DNA of 64,000 bases, taken from Plasmodiophora brassicae. Lineage: Eukaryota; Endomyxa: Phytomyxea; Phytomyxea; Plasmodiophorida. The position numbers and the translations under genes are program-made. The first letter of the stretch is position 1; every line of letters starts with the position of its first letter. A model generated the notes under the pieces. That model was not told the origin of the DNA. It saw nothing but the letters and a program-made list of their open reading frames with translations, and did no database searches. Location: the NCBI GenBank assembly GCA_036867785.1, contig CP145413.1, positions 1,426,001-1,490,000 of the forward strand. The letters run 5' to 3'. Below, piece after piece: positions 1-10,012 of this stretch.

Positions 1-125
1 GTGCAGAGACGGCATTTCAGCGCCAAGCTGGGTGTGGCCGAGGTTATACTTGTTGCAGGCTCGGTACAGTCGAATGTACCCATCAGCGGGAGGATCAATA
101 TCGTCGAACTTCATTTCGGCCCAGA
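1..125 (-). CDS. possible coding exon running off the left edge
   Basis: A minus-strand frame stays open from a plausible 3' splice site (CTAG, 126-129) to the window edge and reads as ordinary protein, beginning WAEMKFDDIDPP. A short stretch DIDPPADGYI loosely resembles a calcium loop with an insertion, which is too weak to name a family. The rest of the gene would lie left of the window. A chance open frame of 41 codons cannot be excluded. Confidence 0.3.
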
Positions 126-568
126 CTAGCACGACGCCTACTTGGTATACTCCGATGTGAGTTTCGATATGCTGAAATGAGAATGGATCTGTTTACTGAG
201 AATGGTTTGGTGTCAACCACCTTTGTTCCACAAATAGCGTGCACCAGATTTAGGGCACACCATTTCCCATACAAACGTTCCATTCTTAGACCGATGCATC
301 GCTCCACAGAACGTTCGACCACACCGAACTATCGCTAGACGGCCGATAGAACTTGCCAGCACACGTCGTTGTCTGACAGATATGTATGACGGTTGACAGT
401 CGACGACGACGGCGATGACGATGCGAAAGTAAGGATACTTCGAAGTAAAATCCCACGGCCCCGCCCGAGTCACGATCGTTACGTCACGCATCGTGCAGGA
501 GCCGTCGACATCCCCCGTCCGGGCGGTCTGTGCGAACAACACGTGCGCCTGTCTGTATTGATCCCGTC
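126..568. other. intergenic, nothing firm
   Basis: This stretch lies 3' of the FYVE gene. The open frames here are short and show no family motif. It probably holds the FYVE gene's 3' UTR and, if the edge exon is real, an intron of that gene. Confidence 0.4.
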
Positions 569-2017
569 CTAGACGACGATGGTGCCGAAGCAGTGGAAGC
601 ACATGCAGGAGAGCGGCGCCGCGTCCGGTACCGCCCCGTCCTGCACGCACTCGTTGGCCCGGATGATGCACTCCTTCATCAGGCGCAGCTGGTCGGCCTT
701 GACCTACGGTAGCGGGTCGGGGCGCGCTCATCCCAATCCCGACACGCGTCGCCCCGTACCTGGAGCTGCGTCCGCGCGCTGACGATATCGTCGACCGGTT
801 CGAACAGCGTCGAGCGGCGCCGGCGACTGGCCTCCGCCTCCGCCGTGCTCGTCGCGCTCCCGCTCTTCACCGTCTGTCGCCGCGTCGCTTCGTCCTCCTG
901 GGCGTCCGCGATCCCCGACAGGGCGTCCAGAATCTCGCCGTCGACCACGGTCAGCAAGTGGACGCGGGACGCCCCGGACCCGGTCACCGTCGTCGTCGTT
1001 GAAGCCCTGACCACGCACGAGTCGAGTCAGCACACCCGTCCACGACGCCGGCGGCGCCTGCCACCGCGTTACGCTCGGGACAGCTTCCAGGCCAGCGACC
1101 CCGCCATGCGGATCACGCGTTCCGTCCTGACGTCGCGCAGGTCGACCTGGAGATGGTCGACCAGGCCCAGGACGACGACGTCTGCCGCCGCCGCCGCCGG
1201 GGGCCGCCCGGGTCCCGCCCCGCCGTCGTCGTTCGCCCCGGGCAGGCCGACGGCCTGGATCACGACGTGGCCGGCGCCGACGAACGTGCCCGACGACGTG
1301 TGCAGGCGCGCCGTGAACAGGGCGGATCCCTGACGAAGTGGTCAGGCGCCAGCGAACGTTCGGCAGGTGCACGCGCGCGCACCTGCGCCTGGAATTGCAG
1401 GTCGAGGCGCAGGCGTCGCGTGTCATCGAACGTCCAGTGGCCGGACTGGACCGCCTGGGCCTGCTGCTGCTGCTGGCCGATGGACTCGTAGCAGGTGCAG
1501 GCGAGCGTGCGCGTCAGGCGACAGGCAGCCGTCACCGGGGCGACGTCGTCGAACTCGGCGACCATGACGGCGTGGCCGGCCGGTTCGGCCAGGCCGCTGA
1601 AGATCGAGGTCGGCAGGGGCACGACGGCCTGTGTCGCGCGCGAGCGGTGCTGGTCAGACGGCGGCACGGCCCGCCCGAGCGAAGGCGGCGAACCTTCTGG
1701 ACGGCGGCGGCGGCGCCGTTGAACCCGACGGTGGCCGGCTGCGACCCGCGCCGCTGCTTGACGAAGCACGAGTCGCAGACGCGGACGAAGCCCTGGTCGG
1801 GCGACAGCTCGCAGCGGTTCGACGAGCAGGACTTGCAGAAGAGCTGGCCGCACAGGCGGCAGTGATGGCGCCGGTTGAACATGTTGAACTTGCGCAGGCA
1901 GCCGAAGCAGGCGTCGTACGAGTGGTCGTGCACCCATCGGCGCGCCTCCCGGGGCGACACGCCCGTCGCCGCCGCCGCCGGCAGCGCCCTGGTCGCGTCC
2001 GTCGCCGACGACTTCAT
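569..2017 (-). CDS. FYVE zinc-finger protein, 5 exons
   Basis: Exons (minus): 1694-2017, 1383-1628, 1073-1329, 760-1006, 569-703; 402 residues. Residues about 28-87 form a FYVE domain with the diagnostic parts in order: a WxxD-type start (WVHD), paired CxxC knuckles, the basic RRHHCRLCG phosphoinositide pocket and the closing RVC. FYVE domains bind phosphatidylinositol 3-phosphate on endosomes. The following ~200 residues (TFDDTRRLRLDL, HTSSGTFVGAGHV) look like one beta-rich domain, similar in feel to the START-like region of many protist FYVE proteins, which is inference. The C-terminus has three cysteines and ends FGTIVV. Four introns of 53-66 nt fit the frame exactly. The start at 2017 gives a short leader; an in-frame codon at 2152 is possible. 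Role inferred: endosomal lipid-binding adaptor. Confidence 0.8.
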
Positions 2018-2347
2018 CGTAATCGGGAAGTTTGCGCCCGACGTAACGACAACGACAGCGAGCGGCAGAGACGGGCGGCGGCTGCTGCTGCCGCTGCCTG
2101 GCCTGACCTGACACGTATCAGCGCCGTGCAAACAGTCACAAGTCGAGCACACTCACACGCTGGCCTGCCTCGTTTCGCGCCTGCCAGCCTGGCCTCCCGT
2201 CGCGCGCGTTCCTCCACCTAACGCCATGCTGGCCCCGGCTGTGCCAGGCGCAGGGTGGCCCGAACGGAAACAGATTCACAGGGGCGGGCGGCACGCGGCC
2301 GGCGTCAGTCGCCCGAATCTCTGGGGGGAGGGGCAGGCAGGCGGCCG

Positions 2348-3781
2348 ATGATGACCATGTTCCAGGTGTACCTGTTCGTCGCGTTCCAGGGCATGGTCGC
2401 CTACGTCGTCTGGTACGTTGGCAGGCGGATCCGCGCGTCCCCCGCCGTCGTGTCGAGGCGCCCGGCTGGGCCCTCGCCGACGCACGTCAAGAAGGACAGC
2501 CTGATGGTGCCCGACGGGGCGCCGCCCCTGGTCCCCGACAAGGCCGACGACGATGACGGCGACGGCCCGGGGCTGAAGGCGCGCTCGCTGGGGGCGTGGG
2601 GCGAGCAGACCATGCGGAAATGGGGATCGCAGGAGTCCATGGAGGCCAGGCGCACGATGATCATCAACGAGCTGTTCCAGGTCGGTCGCACGTCCGCCCA
2701 GCATCATCGGGTACTAACGAGCAGCGTCGTGCGGCACACACACACACAGACGGAGGAGTCGTACCTGAAGAGCCTGCATGCCCTGCGGGACAGGTGGATC
2801 GCGCCGATGACCAAGGCGGCCGCCGACCGGTCGATGGGGACGCTGTCGGCCCGCGACCTGCAGATGCTGTCGTTCGCCAACGTCGACATCATCGTCAGCC
2901 TGCACGACGCCCTGCTGCCGCAGCTGAAGGACGCCAGCAACATCGGGGCCGCGTTCGTCAAGTTCGGCGACTACCTGAAGATGTACACGGCGTTCGTCAA
3001 CGGGTACGACAACGTGCTCAGCACGCTGGCCGCCCTCAAGGCCAACAAGAAGTTCAAGGCGTTCGGCGACGCGATCCGGGCCGCCGACCCGACGCTGTCG
3101 CTCGAGAGCCTGATGATCATGCCCATCCAGCGCATCCCACGATACCTGGTAGGCGACGTGTGTCTGCTACGGCTGGGACGGGGGCACACGTACTGAGCCA
3201 GACCCAGTTGCTGCTGACCGAGCTGAAGAAGCACACGCCCGAGTTCCACAACGACTATGCGGCGATCGCCACCGCCTGCGAGCGCCTCAAGCTGATCGCC
3301 AACCACATCAACTCGTCCAAGGCCAACTTCGAGAACGTCAACGCGATCCTTCAGTTGCAATCGCGAATCACCGGCTACGACCACACGCTGATCGAGCCCG
3401 GGCGCGTTCTCGTCCACGAAGGGCGCCTGCAGGTTCGCAAAGGCGCCGGCGCCGCCGGTGTCCTGTCGCCCATGCGGTCCACCAGCCAGTGCATGGTCGT
3501 CCTGTTCAACGACATGTGCCTGTGGACCAACCTGTCCTACAAATTCAAAGGTCAGCAGTCACCGGGAGCGAGCGATGAGTGCCGTCGTTGAGCATCGTGG
3601 TTGGGCAGGGTCGTGCCCGTTGTCTGGCGCCCGTCTGGAGCTGGACAACGACGATCCGGACGCAGCCGAGTTGGCGTTGGTATCGTCGGCGGGGACGACC
3701 TGTTTCATAGCGGAAAGCGGCAGCGAGCGCGAGCAGTGGCGCGCGAGAATCCAGGCGCAGATCGATAAACTCGCTGAATGA
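2348..3781 (+). CDS. membrane-anchored RhoGEF (DH-PH) protein
   Basis: Exons 2348-2680, 2750-3148, 3202-3550, 3609-3781; 417 residues. An N-terminal hydrophobic segment (residues ~4-26) looks like a membrane anchor. A DH domain follows (about 105-300): the IINELFQTEESYLKSL start matches DH conserved region 1 and MIMPIQRIPRYL with LLTELKKHTP matches region 3. A PH domain fills about 310-415 (VLFNDMCLW, closing FIAES..EREQWRARI helix). Such proteins load GTP onto Rho-family GTPases to drive actin remodelling. The first intron has a textbook TACTAAC branch site and a short CA repeat before its AG. A longer reading from 2255 is open, but the second ATG places the anchor at the very N-terminus, so it is preferred. 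The gene is divergent from the FYVE gene. Confidence 0.85.
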
Positions 3782-3849
3782 CGCGATTGCTGACACATGT
3801 GACGCCCACTACGTCGATACGCGAATCGGGTCGGTGTACTGAGAATGGG

Positions 3850-5002
3850 CTAGCTGGGCGTCTTCGCGCTGTCGTCGATATTCTTCGCGACATCGTCGAT
3901 CTTGTCGAGGGCGACCTCCTCTAAACGTCTGCCGCCGTGGCCGTCCTTCGAGTCGGCGTGGTGCTGGACGTTGCTGACCAGGTAGCCGATGACGACGATC
4001 GCGACGCCCGTGCAGTACAGCCAGCCGAAGCGCTTGCCCAGGACGACGAGCTCAACGGCCATCGTCAGCGGTGTCGTCAGGCAGAGGCCCACCGTGGCCA
4101 GGAACGGCGACGTCAGAACCGTGGCCTTGGCCCACACGAGGTTGCTGGCAATCGTCAGGATGCCGTTGACAAACAGCCAGAACACGTCCTCCCCATTCAG
4201 GAGCAGGGCGAGGCTCGGTTCGACGCCGAGCAGTTGCAGGACAACGACAAAGGGCAGGACGGCAATGGCGCACATCAGCCCCGTCAGGCCGAAGAACAGG
4301 GTCATGTCGACGCGCGACTCGTCAGTGATCTATGTAGGCACAAACGACGATGATCAGACGGACACGCAGGACGGGTAACGAGGGGCGCACCTGTCGCGCC
4401 AGGTACGTCGTGTAGAACCCGCTGAGGCAGGCCGACACGAGCGCGCCCGCATCGCCATACAGGGATTGCGGCCTGGCCGCGTCGTCCGTCTGCCACGACA
4501 CGAGGCCGACGCCGGCGACGGTCAGGACGGCCCCGACGATGTTGACCGGGCGGACCGGCGTCCGCAGCATGACGCGGGAGAACGCGATGGCGAATATCGA
4601 CGACATCGACGAGATGATCGCGTTGTTCGTCATCGACGTCTTGTCCAGCGACCAGTTGAACGTGATCGACATGGCGAACAGGACCGGGGTGAACACGGCC
4701 GCGTACCGAATCGTGCGACGGTAATCCGTCCCCGGGCCGGCCCGTTTCTGTGGGATGTGCTGCCGGACCGCCCAGCCCACGATGTAGAGCATGGCAACGG
4801 AGCTGTTGAAGTACGAGACGAAGAACGGGCGCGCCAGGACCTGCGTCAGGAACGACGACCCGACGAACATGGACGCGACGGCGAACAGCAGGATCGCGCC
4901 GACGGCATGCGACTTCCGCCCCGCTGACGCCTTCGTCGATGCCAGCGTCGACACGCTGCTGCCGTCCAGCGATGCATCGTCGACGGCGACGGTCTGCTGC
5001 AT
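3850..5002 (-). CDS. SLC35F-type nucleotide-sugar/EamA transporter
   Basis: Exons 4391-5002 and 3850-4329; 363 residues. About ten hydrophobic helices make up the whole chain, the layout of the drug/metabolite (EamA) superfamily. Sequence marks place it in the SLC35F branch: FNWSLDKTSMTNNAIISS in the first half and ESRVDMTLFFGLTGL opening the second, close to the SLC35F5 pattern. These proteins sit in endomembranes; substrates of the F branch are poorly defined. The 61-nt intron falls between the halves (frame YLARQ to ITDES). An in-frame ATG at 5092 would add an alanine-rich leader. The tail is polar and lysine/aspartate-rich. It could supply the glycan enzymes encoded elsewhere in the window, but that is inference. 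Confidence 0.85.
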
Positions 5003-5259
5003 CGCTCGCCCCGCCCCCCTCCCTCCCACCGCCTGTTGCCAAAATGCAGCAGCGGCGGCAGCGGCGAGGGCGCGTCCAGCACCGAGACGCACGGCAGCCC
5101 CAGTCGGACTCGGACTACAGGACGCCGCCGTCGTCGACTATAAATAGATCGTCCAGGTCCGCACCGTGGGACGTGACGACTGGCGCAGCGTCCGCACTCC
5201 GCAACTGCAGTCATCACTCGGTCGCCGCCCCCCACACTCTCCCTAAACGCAAACACGTC

Positions 5260-6360
5260 TCAGCCAAGGCGCAATCGAACGTCGGCGCCTATTTGTATTC
5301 CTGTCGCGGAACGAACGCAGAGCTGGCGCGCTAATACGAGTGCGAGTGTTGCACTGGGGCCCACTGCCGGTACCTGCGGTTGCCGGGTGGGCCGCGGCTT
5401 GAACATGGCGACACGGAAGGCGCTGTCCAGGGCGCGGCCGTTGTTGAACCGTGAGAAGCAGGTCGTCCATCCCGACGGGCTGAACAGGAACGACGTGGAC
5501 ACGGCCAGGATCGACCCGAGGCAGACAGAGATCATGGAGAGGGACATGCCCAAGGCGCAGCGGCTCAGTCGGGCAAGTAACGCGTTCATCCCCGGTGCCC
5601 GAACCGCGGCGGCGCTCGTCACCGCCTGGACGTCGTGGGCGAACCGGTAATACCGTATAACGTAGACGAGAACGTGGAGGCCCACTGTCAGCTGCAGCAG
5701 GAACAGGAGCCCGGCTGCGATGGAGATCAGCAGGCTCGAGTAGTGATTCGTCGTCCACACGGCAGTGACGGCAGTGTCCACAGCAATGGGGATCGTGACA
5801 AGCAGGTAGAATGCGACCGGGTAATCCCCTCGGACGACGCGAGTCAGCAGCGTTTCCGATTCGACCAGGTCGGCCATGTGACGCACCCAGACCGATGCGG
5901 ACAGCAGGGACGATGCGAAACTCCACCCGCCCAGCAGCGACAGGAAGTACTGGATCAGCGAGTACGGCAGGTTCGACGTGCTGTAGAACCCGCCGATGGC
6001 CAGTACGGCACCGCACGACGTGACCGTCACCATGTCGATGGCCAGGACAACATGCGGTAAACGAAACGACTCCCGCGTAAACGTGGCCCATCTCGCCAGC
6101 GACCGCCTTCGCGCTGCGACAGCGTCCCTGTACTCGCCGTCGATGATACGCATGTGGTCAGCAAAGTACGCAGCGGCCGCCAGGCCAGATGCGATCATGA
6201 TTGCACTCGGCAGGATGCGTATGAGCAGCTGGTAGTACCACGATCCGAATGTGGCCTGCCCGACGTTCTCGTCGGGGTACACGGTGGCGTTCTGCCCAGG
6301 AGCATGCGTGATGAGCGCGCTGTACACATCGTTGCTGGGGCCGACCGGCAGGAACAGCAT
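5260..6360 (-). CDS. 7TM family protein, copy 1, lacking the ectodomain exon
   Basis: This frame (366 residues) matches the second exon of the 7TM family found five more times in the window: it opens MLFLPVGPSNDVYSAL, followed by the conserved WYYQLLIRILPS and seven hydrophobic helices. The first exon, which in the other copies codes for a signal peptide and extracellular domain, is absent. Upstream, the family frame continues a little (RHLP) and then is lost, and only about 100 nt separate it from copy 2. The C-terminal tail, about 40 residues past the family's usual FKPR end, is unlike the others. It is either a 5'-truncated duplicate or a 7TM protein that works without the ectodomain. It is tandem with copy 2 on the same strand. 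Confidence 0.6.
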   Translation of the reverse strand: MLFLPVGPSNDVYSALITHAPGQNATVYPDENVGQATFGSWYYQLLIRILPSAIMIASGLAAAAYFADHMRIIDGEYRDAVAARRRSLARWATFTRESFRLPHVVLAIDMVTVTSCGAVLAIGGFYSTSNLPYSLIQYFLSLLGGWSFASSLLSASVWVRHMADLVESETLLTRVVRGDYPVAFYLLVTIPIAVDTAVTAVWTTNHYSSLLISIAAGLLFLLQLTVGLHVLVYVIRYYRFAHDVQAVTSAAAVRAPGMNALLARLSRCALGMSLSMISVCLGSILAVSTSFLFSPSGWTTCFSRFNNGRALDSAFRVAMFKPRPTRQPQVPAVGPSATLALVLARQLCVRSATGIQIGADVRLRLG

Positions 6361-6457
6361 AGGGAGGTGACGCCGTATGCAGGTCTTCGTAGTGGATCAA
6401 CTTGGATCGAACGGGAGATATACAGCAAATAGGAATAGAGTGGATTGCCATCCCAGT

Positions 6458-7969
6458 TCATTGAATGCTCTGCGCTGCCCTTGATGGAACACAGCGAACA
6501 TCTCGATCGTCTCCAAGGTCGAATCGCGGCTTGAACATGGCGACTCGGAAGGCACTGTCCAATGCTCGGCCGTTGTAGGTCAAGGCGAAACAGATCGTCC
6601 ATCCGGTCGGGCTGAACAAGAACGGCGTCGACACGGCCATGAGTGTGCCCAGGCAGACCATGATCGTCGATAAAGACATGCCCAGAGCGCAGCGACAAAG
6701 TCGTGTCAGCAGCCTTTGCATGCCGGATTCGCTTCCAGCTGCGAACCCTTTGGCTTGCGACTGGACGTCCCTGACGGTCGTGTAGTAGCGCAGGACGATC
6801 ATCAGGACGTACAGGCCCACTGTCAGCTGGAATACAAACAGGGTGGCGGCGACGATGGACGAAACCAGGGGTAGGTAGAAGTTCGTCGCCCACATCGCGC
6901 TGATTGCCGTGTCGATCACGACCGGTATGACCAGCAACACGGCGAAAGCATGGGGATGGTCGCCCCGGAAGACGCGCGTCAACCACGACGTCGACTCGAG
7001 CAGGTCGGCCAGGTGCCGTACCCAGACCGATGCGGACAGGAGCGAGCACACGAGGCTCCATCCGCTGAGCAGCGACAGGAAACACTGGACGACAGGATAC
7101 GGCAGGTTCGGTGTGCTGTAGAACCCGCCGATGGCCAGTACGATACCGGACAGGGTGGCCGTGACCATCTCGATGGCCAGGACGGCGTGCGGCAGACCGA
7201 CAGCCCCTCGCACGAAGGTGGCCCATCGGTCAAAGCAGCGCACAGCAGCCGGGACGTCGCTCCTGTACCCGTTGTTGATCAGGCGCATGTGGAACGCAAA
7301 GTAGAGCATCGCGATCGTGCCGGCGACGATCAAGACGGCGCTGGGCAGGATCCGGACGAACAGCTGGTAGTACCATGATGCCATCGTGGCCTGCCAGACG
7401 TTGACATCAGGATGCACGGCGGCGTCCTGCCCAGGGGCAGTAGCGATCAGGGTGTCGTACACGTCGCGGCTGGGCCCGACCTGCAGGAACAGCATTTCGA
7501 GGTGACGCGTGCGGGCACCTCGTGATCCGTCGTTGCCGTACACGGTGACGGATGGGACCTGGTCCACCTGCGGCACTGTCCTTGGACGCTCAGGCATCGA
7601 AACCGGCTGGACGGCACAGCATCGGGTGCACTTACGAATGACGGCAACGGCACCGGTGGCGTACAAGTTCAGGTATTGGACCTCGAACGAGCAGGCGGCG
7701 CAGGATGCCGTCCAGTCTGTGGTGAGGATAACGCAGCCTGGGCAGCGCATCGTGGTCGGTTCGCAGAGGTTGCCGCTGAACAGCGCTACCCTGCCGCTCC
7801 TGTTGCTGGACGCATCGCCTGGCTGAGGACCCAGAAACGACGTCGCTGCTGGTGCGTACAGGTCCAGCGCGTGAAGTCGATCGGCGGACGGCGCCGAAGG
7901 GAACGTGACGGAACACTCCACGAGGGCGACGGCCAGCGCCCAATGCAACACCATGTCCATGACGGGCAT
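6458..7969 (-). CDS. 7TM protein with PA-like ectodomain, copy 2
   Basis: Exons 7636-7969 and 6458-7575; 483 residues. A signal peptide (MPVMDMVLHWALAVAL) leads into a ~100-residue extracellular domain with the family pattern SFLGPQP..GRVALFSGN..C..PGCVILTT..CSFE..YATGAVAVI. This resembles a protease-associated (PA) fold: a strand with G-[KR]-V-x-L, a CSF step and a closing GAxAVI. After the 60-nt intron come a conserved GSRGARTRHLEMLFL linker, WYYQLFVRILPS and seven hydrophobic helices ending in GRALDSAFRVAMFKP. The layout (signal, ectodomain, 7TM, short tail) is that of a surface receptor or a membrane-embedded enzyme. I do not recognise it as a named family. The intron splits every two-exon copy at the same codon after AVI or AVV. 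Confidence 0.75.
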   Translation of the reverse strand: MPVMDMVLHWALAVALVECSVTFPSAPSADRLHALDLYAPAATSFLGPQPGDASSNRSGRVALFSGNLCEPTTMRCPGCVILTTDWTASCAACSFEVQYLNLYATGAVAVIRKCTRCCAVQPVSMPERPRTVPQVDQVPSVTVYGNDGSRGARTRHLEMLFLQVGPSRDVYDTLIATAPGQDAAVHPDVNVWQATMASWYYQLFVRILPSAVLIVAGTIAMLYFAFHMRLINNGYRSDVPAAVRCFDRWATFVRGAVGLPHAVLAIEMVTATLSGIVLAIGGFYSTPNLPYPVVQCFLSLLSGWSLVCSLLSASVWVRHLADLLESTSWLTRVFRGDHPHAFAVLLVIPVVIDTAISAMWATNFYLPLVSSIVAATLFVFQLTVGLYVLMIVLRYYTTVRDVQSQAKGFAAGSESGMQRLLTRLCRCALGMSLSTIMVCLGTLMAVSTPFLFSPTGWTICFALTYNGRALDSAFRVAMFKPRFDLGDDRDVRCVPSRAAQSIQ

Positions 7970-8576
7970 TGCCGGCCGGCCCCGGCCCTGGGTGGCGTGT
8001 CCACGTTTTCTATCGACAACCTGCAAAGCAGTTACCTGCAAATGCAAGACGACGTATCGGGTCGCGTGTCCACTCGTTCGTCGAAGATATTCATTTGGTG
8101 ACAGGTATCACGTCAGGTGCCAATGCATTGCCAACCTGATTAATGTAAGGGCGCATGGGTCGAATTATTCAGGGATTTTATCCACTTGGGGCACTCTTCA
8201 CGACAGCGTCAGAGATCGGGGGTTTGTCGGATCGGAAGCTATGACGCAGCGGGATACGATCGATGGACAGCGTGACGTGCGTAACGAACGCGTTATGTCA
8301 GTCGGGTTTGCTTACCTGTGTCGCAAGTTTCAATCGGGATGGTGTGCGTCGTTGTATGGCGCCGTGCTACGGCGGAGGGCCTGCGGGTCCCGGAGTCGGC
8401 GCCCTCGGGAAACGTGCGAACCTTCCCGGAACCGGGGGCACATGTCGGATCGGAACCCGCATGTCGCCAAGAATAGGTAGACGGCAGCTGGCGCTCGGTT
8501 CCCGTCGGTTCGGTTCGCGGCTAGTGACATTGTTCGTCGTCTGTCGCCCGGGCACAATACTGTCCAGCGTGTGTAA
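7970..8576. other. divergent intergenic region
   Basis: This stretch separates 7TM copy 2 (minus) from the small four-TM gene (plus), so it should hold both promoters. Open frames here are short and lack motifs. I see no repeat or RNA gene. Confidence 0.4.
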
Positions 8577-9199
8577 ATGCAGGAAGGGACGGTTGTGGCG
8601 CAAGCTGGATCCCAGCTGTATGGGGCGGCGATACAGGTAGGAACCGTATCGCACCAGTGATGCCATGGTACCCAACAGCGAGCACCTGTCCAGGAACTCG
8701 GCACTCAACGCGCCTGCGTCGTGGTGGCCATCGGCATCCTGCTTGGCTCTGGCCTCTGGATCATGGACTCGGCTAAGCGGTGTACCAACCTCGAGTTGTC
8801 CCTCTACGGGATAACGGCCGGTTCGTGTGGCCTTATCGTTGCCGTCCTGTCGTTCCTGGCGATGTCGTACCAGGCCTACAGGCTGCACGCGGTCGGCAAC
8901 AGGCAAGGTCTGTCTCGCGTTTCTCGAATCATCTGTGCGACTCGCCTGACTGTCGAGCAGGGATGCGTGAGCAACTCCAGCAGGACAAGGAGGACCTGAG
9001 GGCGTACCGCCGCACGATCCTGAAAGCGAACACCCTCGTACCGCCGCTGCTGACCATCTTCGCGGCCGCGTACCTGGCCGTCCTGCACCCGTCCAAAGGC
9101 GTCCTACAGGACCTTGCGTTCGTGTTTGGCAAAACGCTCCTGCTGGCGGGCATCAGCTGCTGGATCCTCCTGTTCCTGACGCTGCGCTACTTCTGGTGA
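8577..9199 (+). CDS. small four-TM protein, 3 exons
   Basis: Exons 8577-8636, 8694-8907, 8961-9199; 170 residues. The three exons join in frame through introns of 57 and 53 nt. The product has four hydrophobic helices (around VVVAIGILLGSGLWIM, GSCGLIVAVLSFLAMSY, VPPLLTIFAAAYLAVLH, LAGISCWILLFLTLRYF) and a central charged loop (QLQQDKEDLRAYRR) that should face the cytosol. No catalytic motif is visible and I do not recognise the family. It lies 110 bp upstream of a second small four-TM gene on the same strand; the two do not resemble each other beyond topology. Confidence 0.6.
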
Positions 9200-9308
9200 A
9201 CGGCAACAAGGTCAGGGTCCGGCCCTCTCATGTGCCAGTCGCTCGTCACACACTGTGTGTGCCTTTGTATCTTTGATAAACCCGGCGCTTCGTCACAATC
9301 GTATTGCA

Positions 9309-9764
9309 ATGGCGTCGACCGCAACGTTCCAGCAATACAGGCGACGAATGGCAGCGCTTCGTCTGCTCATCAAGGCGATGGGCACGGTCGAGCTCGTAGC
9401 CGCGGTCACGCTATCGGTCATGTACGCCGCGTACCCGGCGTCGTCCTCCCAGAATCCACATCTGTATTTCGCCATTGGGGCCATCATCACGGCCGCCAGC
9501 GGCATTATCACGTGCCTGGCGGGCACGTCCCGCACGAGGTCCATTGCCCTGGTCGCTGTCCTGTCCCGGACGATCGTCTTCGCGATCGCCGTGGGAGCTC
9601 TGATCATTGCACCTTCGCTGGCTCTCGCCGCCGTCGCCGTCGCCCAATTTCTGATCATTTACGCTGTATGGCGCCTTAGTGGTCTTGTCCGTCATCCGCA
9701 GGACTTCCTGGACGACCACCTACCATCATCACAGTCGTCCCCCGAGGTGGACTACCAGATCTGA
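9309..9764 (+). CDS. small four-TM protein, intronless
   Basis: A single-exon frame of 151 residues with four hydrophobic helices (AMGTVELVAAVTLSVMYAA, YFAIGAIITAASGIITCLAG, SIALVAVLSRTIVFAIAVGAL, ALAAVAVAQFLIIYAVW) and a short polar tail HPQDFLDDHLPSSQ. The family is unknown. Its 3' end, from the last helix through about 15 nt past the stop, recurs as a degenerate copy at 12829-12950, about 3 kb away, so this gene has served as a source for a local duplication. Confidence 0.6.
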   Translation: MASTATFQQYRRRMAALRLLIKAMGTVELVAAVTLSVMYAAYPASSSQNPHLYFAIGAIITAASGIITCLAGTSRTRSIALVAVLSRTIVFAIAVGALIIAPSLALAAVAVAQFLIIYAVWRLSGLVRHPQDFLDDHLPSSQSSPEVDYQI

Positions 9765-10012
9765 CCATTGAACGTTCATCTGCGGGCGACACTTTACCGC
9801 AATAATATCACCCGTTATAAGTGTCTGGATTCAGAATCACGATCGTCATTTTGTGAGCCCGGGAATCGAGTTCCACACGTTCGGGTATGAGTCACTAGTC
9901 TCTCCTGCTTCAGAGAGTACTCCAGGTACTGGGTAGGGAACTCCTTGATGAATTTCGGCGATTTCCGTTCCTGGCGACAGTTCCAGGACGTCCGACTCGC
10001 TTAAGGGGAAGC

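Noticed and set aside
213-731. Long minus-strand frame over the end of the FYVE gene, rich in Arg and Gly
   Set aside because: It is a shadow in another frame; the FYVE protein's final exon and splice sites explain the conserved sequence.
5139-5148. TATAAATA-like box between the SLC35-type transporter and 7TM copy 1
   Set aside because: It points to the plus strand, where no gene starts; a single AT-rich word is not enough.
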